Source: Litchfieldella anticariensis FP35 = DSM 16096
GTDB taxonomy: Bacteria > Pseudomonadota > Gammaproteobacteria > Pseudomonadales > Halomonadaceae
DNA length: 64,000 bases
NCBI RefSeq assembly: GCF_000409775.1
Contig: NZ_KE332393.1
Coordinates: 283,289-347,288 of the forward strand
Direction: 5' to 3'
A program made the translations under genes and the position numbers. Within the stretch, counting starts at the first letter, position 1, and each line of letters opens with the position of its first letter. Shown in pieces: positions 28,141-36,106 of this stretch. The notes beneath the pieces are model-generated. The model was not told where the DNA came from and searched no databases. It saw only the letters and a program-made list of their open reading frames with translations.

Positions 28141-28178
28141 AAGATACACTCTATATGAATCTTTGCATTGGCTGTCAA
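28141..28178 (-). promoter_or_regulatory. nsrR promoter overlapped by an NsrR operator
   Basis: Read on the minus strand: TTGACA (28173-28178), a 17-base spacer and TATAGA (28150-28155), a near-consensus sigma-70 promoter. Over the -10 lies a 23-bp imperfect palindrome (28141-28163) beginning AAGAT and ending ATCTT, matching about 17 of 22 defined positions of the NsrR consensus as I remember it. Autorepression by NsrR is the natural reading. Confidence 0.7.
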
Positions 28179-28205
28179 TCGCTTTCCTGATCTCGTCAAC
28201 GAAAT

Positions 28206-28234
28206 CCGCCCTTTGGCAGTAGACCAGAGGGCGG
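28206..28234 (-). terminator. Hairpin terminator after the small CxxCH ORF
   Basis: CCGCCCTTTGG pairs with CCAGAGGGCGG (10 of 11) across a 7-base loop. On the minus strand it starts 11 bases after the stop of the 28245-28367 ORF and is followed by ATTTCGTT. It would end a short transcript before it reaches nsrR. Confidence 0.55.
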
Positions 28235-28244
28235 ACGGTCGGTT

Positions 28245-28367
28245 CTAGGCGGAAACCTCGCCCTCCTGTTCGCCTTCCTGCTCCATGGCGACAACGGGTC
28301 CTTGTCGCTGAACCTGAGCAGGGCAGGCACGATGGCACTTCTGGCAGCCAAAATTGACCTGGATCAT
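28245..28367 (-). CDS. Possible 40-aa protein with CxxCH motif
   Basis: A short ORF beginning MIQVNFGCQKCHRACPAQV and ending in an acidic EQEGEQEGEVSA tail. It has three cysteines and a CQKCH sequence that could bind metal or haem, but no export signal. It is supported by its own hairpin just downstream and by lying in an otherwise empty 470-bp gap between nsrR and hemN. Against it: no clear ribosome-binding site (AAAGGGG is about 16 bases upstream), and its start overlaps an FNR-like sequence. I do not recognise a family. Confidence 0.4.
   Translation of the reverse strand: MIQVNFGCQKCHRACPAQVQRQGPVVAMEQEGEQEGEVSA
28354..28367 (+). promoter_or_regulatory. FNR/Anr-like site upstream of hemN
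   Basis: TTGACCTGGATCAT matches 8 of 10 defined bases of the FNR consensus TTGAT-N4-ATCAA, 141 bp before the hemN start. Oxygen-dependent control of hemN by FNR/Anr is established in relatives. The two mismatches and the overlap with the small ORF keep this tentative. Confidence 0.35.
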
Positions 28368-28508
28368 AAAGTGATGATGGATACCCCTTTAGCGCCGCCA
28401 ACTACCTCTTAACAGGTACCGACCGATGCGCGTGCGGGTGGCATACTGATGACAATGCAGCGGCATCCCTTGGGCTGGCCGCTCCCGTTCAAGAGGTTGA
28501 TACCTGTC

Positions 28509-29894
28509 ATGTCACACGATCTGCTATTCAATCGCCCTTTAGTGGAGAAGTACGACCGCCCAGGGCCCCGGTACACGTCCTACCCCACCGCGCCGCAGTT
28601 CAACTCGGCTTTTGCCGAAGACGACTATCGCGCTGCCGCCGAACGCAGCAACCGGGCAGCGAATCCAAAACCGCTGTCGGTCTACGTGCACATTCCGTTC
28701 TGCAAGAGCCTTTGCTACTACTGCGCCTGCAACAAGATCATCACTCACAACAGCGAACGCGCCGCCGAGTATCTCGAATGGCTCAAGCGCGAGATCGGGG
28801 TGCAGGGGGCGTTGTTCGACGACACGCGGCGCATGACCCAGTTGCATTTGGGGGGAGGGACGCCCACCTACCTGAGCAATGCCCAGTTAGGGGAGTTGAC
28901 GGCCGCGCTGGATACCGCCTTCCACTTTGCGCCGGTGGAAGAACGCGAGTTCTCGCTGGAGATCGACCCTCGTACCGTGATGCCGCAACAGATCCATGAA
29001 CTGCGAGGGCTGGGCTTTAACCGCCTGAGCTTTGGGGTGCAGGACTTCGACCCCGACGTGCAACGTGCGGTCAATCGCGTACAGAGTGAGGAACAGGTGG
29101 TGGCGCTGGTCGCGGCGGCCCGCGAGGCTGGTTTCGACTCGGTCAGTGTCGATCTGATCTATGGCCTGCCGCTGCAGACCGTGGCCAGTTTCGATGCCAC
29201 GCTGGACAAGATCATCGCACTGCGCCCGGATCGCATCGCTGCCTACAGCTACGCTCACCTGCCGGAGCTGTTCAAGGCCCAGCGCCTGATTCGCTCTAAA
29301 GACATGCCGCCCCCGGAGCGCAAGCTGGAACTGCTGGAACTGACCATCAAACGGCTTTCCGAGGCCGGTTATGTCTATATCGGCATGGATCACTTCGCAT
29401 TACCTGACGACGAGCTCAGTCTGGCGCGCGAGAACGGTACCCTGCATCGCAACTTCCAGGGCTATTCCACGCATGCGGATTGCGATCTGATCGGTTTGGG
29501 TATCACCGCCATCGGCAAGGTCGGCGACACTTACAGTCAGAACGTCAAGGAGACGGCCCAGTATCAGGCACGCCTGGAAGGCGGTCGTCTAGCGGTGATG
29601 CGGGGTTATCGGCTCAACGACGATGACCGCCTGCGTCGCGATGTGATCAATGAACTGATGTGCCACGGGCATATCGACTTCGCCACCATCGAGAAGCGTC
29701 ACGGTATCGTCTTCCGCGACTATTTCGCCGAAGCATTGAACGAGCTGACCGAACCACGTGCCGACGGCCTAATCGAGTTGCGCGACAATACCCTGACGGT
29801 ACTGCCGGCCGGCCGCCTGATGATGCGTAACCTGGCAATGACCTTCGATGCTTACCTGACACCCGGTCAGCAGCGTTTCTCGCGCACGGTGTGA
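28509..29894 (+). CDS. hemN: Oxygen-independent coproporphyrinogen III oxidase
   Basis: 461 aa from ATG 28509, where the usual HemN N-terminus (LLFNRPLVEKYDRPGPRYTSYP) begins; the 20 in-frame codons upstream are not family-like. It is a radical-SAM enzyme with HIPFCKSLCYYCACNK near residue 60, giving the CxxxCxxC 4Fe-4S ligands, a GGGTPTYL SAM-binding segment and the C-terminal HemN domain. It decarboxylates two propionates of coproporphyrinogen III without oxygen in haem synthesis, in the cytosol. Full length for the family. Its position beside nsrR and upstream nitrogen-oxide genes fits microaerobic or denitrifying growth. Confidence 0.95.
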   Translation: MSHDLLFNRPLVEKYDRPGPRYTSYPTAPQFNSAFAEDDYRAAAERSNRAANPKPLSVYVHIPFCKSLCYYCACNKIITHNSERAAEYLEWLKREIGVQGALFDDTRRMTQLHLGGGTPTYLSNAQLGELTAALDTAFHFAPVEEREFSLEIDPRTVMPQQIHELRGLGFNRLSFGVQDFDPDVQRAVNRVQSEEQVVALVAAAREAGFDSVSVDLIYGLPLQTVASFDATLDKIIALRPDRIAAYSYAHLPELFKAQRLIRSKDMPPPERKLELLELTIKRLSEAGYVYIGMDHFALPDDELSLARENGTLHRNFQGYSTHADCDLIGLGITAIGKVGDTYSQNVKETAQYQARLEGGRLAVMRGYRLNDDDRLRRDVINELMCHGHIDFATIEKRHGIVFRDYFAEALNELTEPRADGLIELRDNTLTVLPAGRLMMRNLAMTFDAYLTPGQQRFSRTV

Positions 29895-29961
29895 CTGAAA
29901 ACTGCCTGCGCTCGTAGGGAGCGAGCCTAGCCTTGGCCATCGCTCGGCGACTTTTCAGACA
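29890..29961. repeat. 72-bp inverted-repeat element overlapping the hemN stop
   Basis: The ends carry CTGAAAA (29895-29901) and TTTTCAG (29952-29958), and the interior contains a further GCTCG/CGAGC hairpin. Sixteen bases of its right end (29946-29961) recur in inverse orientation at 51464-51479 after nnrS, so it is probably a REP-like or miniature element; it may also act as the hemN terminator. Confidence 0.5.
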
Positions 29962-29970
29962 AAACCTATG

Positions 29971-30330
29971 CTAGTGATGCTGAAGATACTCCTTTAGGGC
30001 CTCGGCATTGTTGTACTCGGTCTCCTTGGCACCGAACACCAGAGTCAGCGTGCGACCGTTGCACTCTTTCAGCATCTCATCGATGGCTCGCTGCTGTTTG
30101 TCGAGTTCGCGGTGGTAACGATCACGGAATTCCTCCCAGCGCTTAGGGTCGTGCTTGAACCACTGACGGAGCTTCTTGGAGGGGGCGAGTTCCTTGCGCC
30201 ACTCATCAAGCTTCAATGCTTCCTTGCGCCTGCCGCGTGGCCAAACGCCATCGACCAGCACCCGGTAGCCGTCGGTATCTCCTGGTTCGTCATAGGCGCG
30301 TTTGCACTGGATCGTTCGTGGGCTGGACAT
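29971..30330 (-). CDS. DUF488 (YeaO-like) family protein
   Basis: 119 aa from ATG 30330, five bases after GGAGG (the in-frame upstream ATG at 30342 lies across that site). Family features are the CKRAYDEPG start, YRVLVDGVWPRGR near residue 25 and LVFGAKETEYNNA near the C-terminus. DUF488 proteins are small cytosolic proteins without a settled function. It stands alone, convergent with hemN. Confidence 0.85.
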   Translation of the reverse strand: MSSPRTIQCKRAYDEPGDTDGYRVLVDGVWPRGRRKEALKLDEWRKELAPSKKLRQWFKHDPKRWEEFRDRYHRELDKQQRAIDEMLKECNGRTLTLVFGAKETEYNNAEALKEYLQHH

Positions 30331-30342
30331 GTGTACCTCCAT

Positions 30343-30827
30343 GGCGCGGACAGGTAGCGGATCATTCTCGCCACGAGTCTAGAACATGCTCACCAAAGCA
30401 GTGTCACCTCTATAGCCTTGGCGTTGAGGGCTGACAATCGACATCTTGTGTCTTTTGAATTCACATGGTCTATATATGGTAGTTGTGGCTGTCGAGAGCC
30501 ATAGTGGACATAGCTTGACGCGTGTCAGGAAAGGGCTCTTTCATGAACGCTAGGATGGCGCTTCGAATATTGCTCTCTGGAGAGGTCGTGATGTCACCAT
30601 TGTCGTTGTCATTTCTTCCCTTGCCGCTACCCGCTCCCGGCCGATTGATACGCGTCATCGATTCCCATATGCCATGGCTGCTCAAGCGTCGGCTGAGCCG
30701 CTTGGAAATATTGACGCGTCGCAGCGATTACTGATTGCCGAACTTTTCGCCAGGTGATTGACCAACGATACAAGAGCAATCGTTTGTCACTGGCCTGACA
30801 TTTCATGGATCATTCGGAGACTCACAC
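30343..30827. other. Upstream region of nrdJ
   Basis: About 480 bp. It holds a possible 47-codon ORF (30591-30734) and an AT-rich stretch near 30460-30490 with CTATATATGG. I looked for a cobalamin riboswitch and for paired NrdR boxes and could not make a convincing case for either. Confidence 0.3.
30591..30734 (+). CDS. Possible small protein, 47 aa
   Basis: ATG at 30591 is preceded by GGAGAGG with five bases of spacing, a strong ribosome-binding site. The product starts MSPLSLSFLPLPLPAPG and ends in a basic segment (KRRLSRLEILTRRSDY). It lies 93 bp upstream of nrdJ in the same direction. I recognise no family, and the ORF could be chance. Confidence 0.3.
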   Translation: MSPLSLSFLPLPLPAPGRLIRVIDSHMPWLLKRRLSRLEILTRRSDY

Positions 30828-33800
30828 ATGAGCACATCCGCCAAGGCGGCCAAGACATCCAACGAGGTTCCGATGCAGGCGCCATCGCGTGATATCTGGG
30901 ATTCCAAGTACCGGCTAAAGGACCGCCATGGACGGCCGGTGGACAAGGATTTTCACGCCACCTTCGAGCGCGTGGCGCAGGCCTTGGCTGCCGTTGAGGG
31001 TGAGCAGGCCGACTCCTGGCTGCCGAAGTTCCGTTGGGCACTGGAAAATGGCGCGATCCCGGCGGGGCGGATTCTCTCCAACGCTGGGGCCGACGACTAT
31101 AAGCCGTCGGTCAGCCTAATCAACTGTACGGTATCGCGCAGCATTCACGACTCCATGCACGACATCCTGAGTTCGGTGGTGGATGCTGGCATGACACTCA
31201 AGGCCGGTTGTGGCATCGGTTACGAATTCTCCACCTTGCGCCACAAGGGGGCCTTCGTATTCGGCGCGGGTGCCGGCACCAATGGCCCGCTGGCATTCAT
31301 GGATATCTTCGACAAGATGTGCTTCACGGTGGCTTCGGCGGGCGGACGTCGCGGCGCGCAGATGGGCACTTTCGATGTCGGCCATCCGGATGTCGAGGCC
31401 TTCATCGAGGCCAAGCGCGAGCCCGGCCGGTTGCGCCAGTTCAATCTCAGCTTGCTGATCACCGACGAGTTCATGGAGGCGGTGCGTGACGATGCCGATT
31501 GGCCGCTGGCCTTCCCGCTACATTCCGGTGAGAAAGACGATGTACGCGCCGAGGACCTCATCTATCGCGACTGGCCGGTGATCGAGGAGGGCTATAGCGT
31601 CGACGACGAAGGCCGAGTGGCTTGCCGTGTGGTCAAGACCATCAAGGCCCGCGAGTTGTGGGACACCATCATGGGGTCCACCTACGATTACGCCGAACCG
31701 GGCTTCGTATTGATCGACCAGGTCAACCGCCTGAACAACAACTGGTTCTGCGAGGAAATTCGCGCGACCAACCCTTGTGTCACGGCGGATACTTGGGTCC
31801 AAACCTCAGAAGGACCGAGGCAGGTGGCTGATCTGGTTGGGCTCTCCTTTGATGCTGTCGTTGACGGTGAATCGCATCGAAGCGGCCCACAAGGATTTTT
31901 TCTCACGGCAAAGAAGCCAGTCGTCCGTCTGCGAACGGCTGAAGGATACAGTCTCAAGTTGACGAGCGATCACCGTGTGTGTCGCGTGTCAGCGTTCACG
32001 CGCTATCGCACCGAGACGGAATGGTGTCCAGCAGGAGAGTTGCGTCAGGGTGACCGGGTGCTGCTCAACGATCATCGGGCCGGCCCTGAGTGGGCTGGGA
32101 ACTTGACTGAAGATCAAGGGTACCTGCTTGGGCTGTTGGTCGGAGATGGCACCCTCAAGACGGACAAGGCCATATTGTCGGTGTGGGCTGATGCAGCCGT
32201 GGTCAACGACGCAGACTCAGGCGCCGATACTGGAGTTCGCTCAGTCATGGCATTAGCCGAAAAGGCTGCCCGTAGTCTACCTCACCGAGCGGATTTCTCA
32301 GGTTGGCAGAAAATCAATGGCCGTAACGAATTTCGCCTGTCCACGTCGGCACTTCGCGAGCTGGCTTTGGACATGGGAATGCAGCCTGGCAACAAGGCTA
32401 TTACGCCCATACTGGAAAAGGCTTCCTCGAGCGGCTATGTCGGATTCTTGCGAGGTTTTTTTGATGCTGATGGCTCGGTCCAAGGGACTCAGGCCAAGGG
32501 TGTCAGCGTAAGGTTGGCGCAGTCGGACATGCCGCGCCTTGAGGCAGTACAACGAATGCTGCTTCGATTAGGTATTGTTTCCACCATCTACCGCGACCGT
32601 CGTAATGGACTAAGCCAGCTGTTGCCTGATGGTCGTGGTGGGCACCGCGAATATGCACTCTCACCTCAGCATGAACTGGTCATCACGGGAGAGAACCTGG
32701 AGAGATTCGTTGAGCGTATCGGCTTTGGTGATAGTAAGAAGCAGGGTCGTCTGGAGCAGTTGTTAGGAAGTTATCGTCGCGGCCTGAATCGGGAACGCTT
32801 CATTGCCAGAGTGGTGACTCTTGAAGAAGTCGGTGTCGAAGCGGTGTACGACGTTCAAGTGCCTGGCATCAACGAATTCGACGCAAATGGCTTTCATGCT
32901 CACAATTGTGGTGAGCAACCACTTCCGCCAGAGGGCGCATGTCTGCTGGGTTCGGTGAATCTGACGCGCTTCGTGATTGAGCCTTTCAGCGACAACCCGC
33001 GCTTCGACTGGGAACGCTATCGCAAGGTGGTGGCAATCTTCACCCGCATGCTCGACAACGTGGTCGAGATCAGCGGCCTGCCGTTGCCCGGGCAGCGCCG
33101 CGAGCTCGAAGCCAAGCGCCGTCATGGCATGGGTTTCCTTGGCTTGGGGTCGACCCTGGCCATGCTCAAGATTCCTTATGGCTCGCAGGAGTCGCTGGAC
33201 TTTACCGATGAAGTGAGCAAGGTGCTGGCCATCGAAGGCTGGAAGCAGGCGCTCGAACTATCACGCGAGAAGGGCATGGCACCGGTACTTGCCGAAGAGT
33301 TCGAAATCACGCCCAAGATGCTGCGCGAGCGCCCGGAACTGGCGAAGGATGGTTACGAAGTCGGCGACAAGGTGCCAGGCCGTATCCTGCATACCCGCTA
33401 CAGCCGCTATATGCAGAAGATTGCCGAGGTGGAGCCCGAGTTGGTGGCGGCGCTGGCCGAGCACGGCGCGCGCTTCACCCACCATTCGTCGATCGCCCCC
33501 ACCGGTACTATCAGCCTGTCGCTGGGCAACAATGCCTCCAACGGCATCGAGCCGTCGTTCTCGCACCGCTACTTCCGTAATGTCATCCAGTCGGGCAAGA
33601 AGACCAAGGCGCAGGTCGAGGTAGTGTCCTTCGAACTGGCGGCCTACCGCCACTTCGTGGCGGCCGATGCGGTGGAAAGCGATCTGCCGGACTACTTCGT
33701 CACCGCCGATGCGGTGACTCCTGAGCAGCATGTGGCGGTTCAGGCGGCGGCCCAGGCATGGATCGATTCAGCGATCTCCAAGACGGTCAACGTACCCACC

Positions 33801-34070
33801 GATTTCCCGTTCGAGCAGTTCAAGGATCTCTACCAGAAGGCTTACGATAGCCGTCTCAAGGGCTGCACCACCTTCCGCTTCAACCCCGAGGCCTTCCAGG
33901 GTGTGCTGGTGCGCGAGGACGATCTCAAGAACACCACCTATGTGTTCGAACTGGAGAACGGCGAAACCTTGGAACTCAAGGGTGACGAGAAAGTGATCTA
34001 TGAGGGTGAAGAGCACACCGCCGCCAACCTTTACGATGCGATCAAGGAGGGGACTTATGGCAAGTGGTGA
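30828..34070 (+). CDS. nrdJ: Class II (cobalamin-dependent) ribonucleotide reductase, large part, with intein
   Basis: 1080 aa, of which residues 317-693 are an intein; the spliced protein is 703 aa, normal for NrdJa. It reduces ribonucleotides to deoxyribonucleotides with an adenosylcobalamin-derived thiyl radical. Key parts: SLINCTVSRSIHDS (the first redox cysteine region), NP|CGEQPLPP, interrupted by the intein just before the cysteine expected to carry the radical, and GCTTFRFNPEAF near the C-terminus with the partner cysteine. The C-terminal redox-cysteine tail is missing here and is supplied by the next gene, as in the split Pseudomonas enzyme. Unless the intein splices, this enzyme cannot work. 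Confidence 0.95.
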   Translation: MSTSAKAAKTSNEVPMQAPSRDIWDSKYRLKDRHGRPVDKDFHATFERVAQALAAVEGEQADSWLPKFRWALENGAIPAGRILSNAGADDYKPSVSLINCTVSRSIHDSMHDILSSVVDAGMTLKAGCGIGYEFSTLRHKGAFVFGAGAGTNGPLAFMDIFDKMCFTVASAGGRRGAQMGTFDVGHPDVEAFIEAKREPGRLRQFNLSLLITDEFMEAVRDDADWPLAFPLHSGEKDDVRAEDLIYRDWPVIEEGYSVDDEGRVACRVVKTIKARELWDTIMGSTYDYAEPGFVLIDQVNRLNNNWFCEEIRATNPCVTADTWVQTSEGPRQVADLVGLSFDAVVDGESHRSGPQGFFLTAKKPVVRLRTAEGYSLKLTSDHRVCRVSAFTRYRTETEWCPAGELRQGDRVLLNDHRAGPEWAGNLTEDQGYLLGLLVGDGTLKTDKAILSVWADAAVVNDADSGADTGVRSVMALAEKAARSLPHRADFSGWQKINGRNEFRLSTSALRELALDMGMQPGNKAITPILEKASSSGYVGFLRGFFDADGSVQGTQAKGVSVRLAQSDMPRLEAVQRMLLRLGIVSTIYRDRRNGLSQLLPDGRGGHREYALSPQHELVITGENLERFVERIGFGDSKKQGRLEQLLGSYRRGLNRERFIARVVTLEEVGVEAVYDVQVPGINEFDANGFHAHNCGEQPLPPEGACLLGSVNLTRFVIEPFSDNPRFDWERYRKVVAIFTRMLDNVVEISGLPLPGQRRELEAKRRHGMGFLGLGSTLAMLKIPYGSQESLDFTDEVSKVLAIEGWKQALELSREKGMAPVLAEEFEITPKMLRERPELAKDGYEVGDKVPGRILHTRYSRYMQKIAEVEPELVAALAEHGARFTHHSSIAPTGTISLSLGNNASNGIEPSFSHRYFRNVIQSGKKTKAQVEVVSFELAAYRHFVAADAVESDLPDYFVTADAVTPEQHVAVQAAAQAWIDSAISKTVNVPTDFPFEQFKDLYQKAYDSRLKGCTTFRFNPEAFQGVLVREDDLKNTTYVFELENGETLELKGDEKVIYEGEEHTAANLYDAIKEGTYGKW
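31776..32906 (+). mobile_element. Intein with LAGLIDADG homing endonuclease in nrdJ
   Basis: 377 aa between extein residues NP and CGEQ. The N-terminal splice block is CVTADTWVQTSEG, block B has LTSDHRV, the two endonuclease motifs are LLGLLVGDGTL and FLRGFFDADGSV (acidic residues kept in both), and the C-terminal block is VYDVQVP followed by FDANGFHAHN, ending in the required His-Asn before Cys. Everything needed for splicing and homing appears present. The DNA is less GC-rich than the flanking exteins, consistent with acquisition by homing. Confidence 0.95.
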
Positions 34071-34123
34071 CTGGCTTGCCTGGCCGTTTCACGTCGACCC
34101 CAACCCTCTGGAGAATGTCGCTG

Positions 34124-34867
34124 ATGAGCATTGAAATCAACTCCAAGATCGTCTCGCTGAGCATTAAGAAGGCGGTGCAGGAAGCTCCACCGCTCGCTGA
34201 TGAAAATCCGCTCACCGTGCGCATTCCCTCGCGTCCGGAAGGCACCCTGGAAGCGGTATCGGAAAAGATCTCTTACGTCGGTGCCGAGGGTCGCAAAAAG
34301 GTCTACGTGCTGGTCTCGTTCATGCCGGTCGAAGGCGTGCTCAACGGCAAGCGCGTGGTGATAGAGCGCCCGGTGGAGTTCTTCTTCCCCTCTGGCCAGC
34401 TCTCCAGCGAGCACCAGTGGATCACCGCCACCATGCGCAGCCTGTCGCTGGCGGCGCGCGGCGGCTACGTGACCCAGGCGCTGGCCGACCTGCGCAAGGT
34501 GGTTTGGGACAAGGGCCTGGTACGCTGCGGTACCAACCGTTGGGGCAAGCCGATGTTCCATGACTCCGAAGTATCGGCGGTCGCCTGGTCGATCCAACAG
34601 ATCCTCTACCGCCGCGGTTTCGTCGATATCGACGGCAACCAAGTGCCGGTCGACGAGTTGGTTAGTCGCTACGCGCATCGCCTGGCCCATGGCCACCCCT
34701 GGCAGCCGCCGGAACCCGAAGAGGTCGCCCGCCAGGAGCGCGCAGAACAGGAAAACGGTGATGGCCCCACCGTGGTTGGCCAGTGTCCGGAGTGTCGTGG
34801 CGACCTGATCATGATGGATGGCTGCCCGACCTGTTACGCCGGCTGCGGCTGGTCGAAGTGCGGGTAG
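34124..34867 (+). CDS. nrdJb: Class II ribonucleotide reductase, C-terminal subunit NrdJb
   Basis: 247 aa from ATG 34124 (GGAG ten bases upstream); an upstream GTG at 34064 overlaps the nrdJ stop and gives an untypical start. The body (SIEINSKIVSLSIKKAVQ, SSEHQWITATMRSLSLAARGGYV) matches the Pseudomonas NrdJb protein as I remember it, and the C-terminus has paired cysteines (CPECRGD, CPTCYAGCGWSKCG) suited to re-reducing the active-site disulfide. It lies 53 bp after nrdJ in the same operon and should act with it. Confidence 0.88.
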   Translation: MSIEINSKIVSLSIKKAVQEAPPLADENPLTVRIPSRPEGTLEAVSEKISYVGAEGRKKVYVLVSFMPVEGVLNGKRVVIERPVEFFFPSGQLSSEHQWITATMRSLSLAARGGYVTQALADLRKVVWDKGLVRCGTNRWGKPMFHDSEVSAVAWSIQQILYRRGFVDIDGNQVPVDELVSRYAHRLAHGHPWQPPEPEEVARQERAEQENGDGPTVVGQCPECRGDLIMMDGCPTCYAGCGWSKCG

Positions 34868-34886
34868 AGAGCCAGGACCAAGCGGC

Positions 34887-35642
34887 TCAGTCGGCTCGGT
34901 CCGGGGCGTGTCCCACGAGCTGGTGTGGGTCACCGAGAGGGTAGTCGGGGGCGAGAAACAGGCGTCCCTCGATGCCCTCGGCCGATGCAGCGCGGCGGAT
35001 GGCGGGTTTGCCTTTCAAGTGCGTCATCAGACGGTCGAGATTGGGCAGTTCATTCCAAGGGATATCGCGTAGGGGGCTGTCGAGGGGATAGAGCTGCATC
35101 CAGCGGATCAGGCAGGCCAGATAAGGGTCGAGCACGCTGGGACCGCTAGGCAGCAATCCATCTCCCTGGCCATGCCCGGCCAGTTCCTCGAGCAGTTGCA
35201 GATGCTGCTGAATGCGGCGAGTCAGCTTATCTCTGAGATGCCGGATCTCCGCTTCGCCTTCGGCATAGCGCCAAGTGTAGAAACGCACTCGCAGGTCGGC
35301 GTGCAGGGTGTTGGAAAGGAAGAACAGCCAGGCGAGGAAGGGCCCTCTCTGTGCCGGCTGTGAAACCCTGGTGCTGTCATGTCGTTCGCTCAGATGCAGC
35401 AGGATGGCCCCGGTCTCGAACAGGGTCACCCCCCGAGTCTCGTCCACCAGTACCGGCAACAGGCCTTGAGGATTCAATGCTCGAAACTGGGGGTCGTCGA
35501 GGCCACCTTTGGCACGATCGACGCGTACGTCGCGGTAGCCGACGCCTATTTCCTCCAGCACCATGCGTATCACCAGGTTGGCACTGTCCGGGGAATAGTA
35601 CAGCCGATAGGACGGGCTTTCTTCTGCGCCTGAGAGGGGCAT
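34887..35642 (-). CDS. Glutathione S-transferase family protein
   Basis: 251 aa. The N-terminal thioredoxin-like domain runs from YRLYYSPDSANLVIRMVLEE through NPQGLLPVLVDETRGVTLFETGAILLHLSE, which contains the cis-Pro and the glutathione gamma-Glu-binding acidic-Ser/Thr-type segment. A helical C-terminal domain follows. Such enzymes conjugate or reduce substrates with glutathione in the cytosol. The substrate is not predictable, and no catabolic partner is adjacent. It is convergent with nrdJb, 19 bp apart. Confidence 0.85.
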   Translation of the reverse strand: MPLSGAEESPSYRLYYSPDSANLVIRMVLEEIGVGYRDVRVDRAKGGLDDPQFRALNPQGLLPVLVDETRGVTLFETGAILLHLSERHDSTRVSQPAQRGPFLAWLFFLSNTLHADLRVRFYTWRYAEGEAEIRHLRDKLTRRIQQHLQLLEELAGHGQGDGLLPSGPSVLDPYLACLIRWMQLYPLDSPLRDIPWNELPNLDRLMTHLKGKPAIRRAASAEGIEGRLFLAPDYPLGDPHQLVGHAPDRAD

Positions 35643-35713
35643 GCTGCAAGCTCACGGTTAACCGTTGGGAATGTCAGGGCAGCATAGCATTGGCCCTTCA
35701 GTCCCGCAGTGGC

Positions 35714-36004
35714 TCATAAGCCCTCCACGATGACGATGTCCACCTCCGCCGCTCCGTCCCGTGCTGCCTTGGCTTCCTGATACGCCTCCGAGTGATAGCA
35801 ATCGAGCGCCTGCTGGTAACTGGGAAATTCTATGATGACGCTCCGCTGGGGCGTTTCACGGCCCTCCATGGCGATACGCTCGCCGCCACGTGCCAGGATG
35901 CTGGCCCCGAAGCGAGTAAACGCCTCAGGAGCCAGGGCCTGATAGTCGGCATAAGCGTGCGGGTCGGTCACGGTGATATTGGCGATCCAGTAGCCTTTGG
36001 GCAT
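35714..36004 (-). CDS. DUF1330 family protein
   Basis: 96 aa from ATG 36004 (GGAG six bases upstream). It has the DUF1330 pattern: KGYWIANITVTDPHAYADYQ at the start, GASILARGGE in the middle and VIIEFPSYQQALDCYHSEAYQ towards the end, a dimeric alpha/beta-barrel fold related to small monooxygenases. Function in general unknown. It is divergent from ribB across about 100 bp, and an operator-like sequence shared with the catabolic cluster lies 28 bp before its start, hinting at a link to that pathway. Confidence 0.88.
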   Translation of the reverse strand: MPKGYWIANITVTDPHAYADYQALAPEAFTRFGASILARGGERIAMEGRETPQRSVIIEFPSYQQALDCYHSEAYQEAKAARDGAAEVDIVIVEGL

Positions 36005-36031
36005 GGTGGGCTCCGGCTGATGGTGGCTGTT

Positions 36032-36051
36032 TGTATTATGGTATGCCAAAA
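36032..36051. promoter_or_regulatory. Putative GntR operator between DUF1330 gene and ribB
   Basis: TGTATTATGGTATGCCAAAA matches the inverse of the 44761-44780 sequence at 17 of 20 positions and the 44934-44953 sequence at 15 of 20. It lies 55 bp before ribB and 27 bp before the DUF1330 gene. Confidence 0.5.
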
Positions 36052-36106
36052 TGACGCCGCATCATATGGCATGGGGCGTTACATACCGAGGGAGGCCGGA
36101 AGCGTT

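Noticed and set aside
30455..30500. NrdR box pair before nrdJ
   Set aside because: CTATATATGG is only a weak match and I see no second box at the expected spacing.
30470..30685. 71-aa ORF on the minus strand
   Set aside because: No ribosome-binding site or family; it overlaps the equally doubtful plus-strand ORF that has a better start signal.
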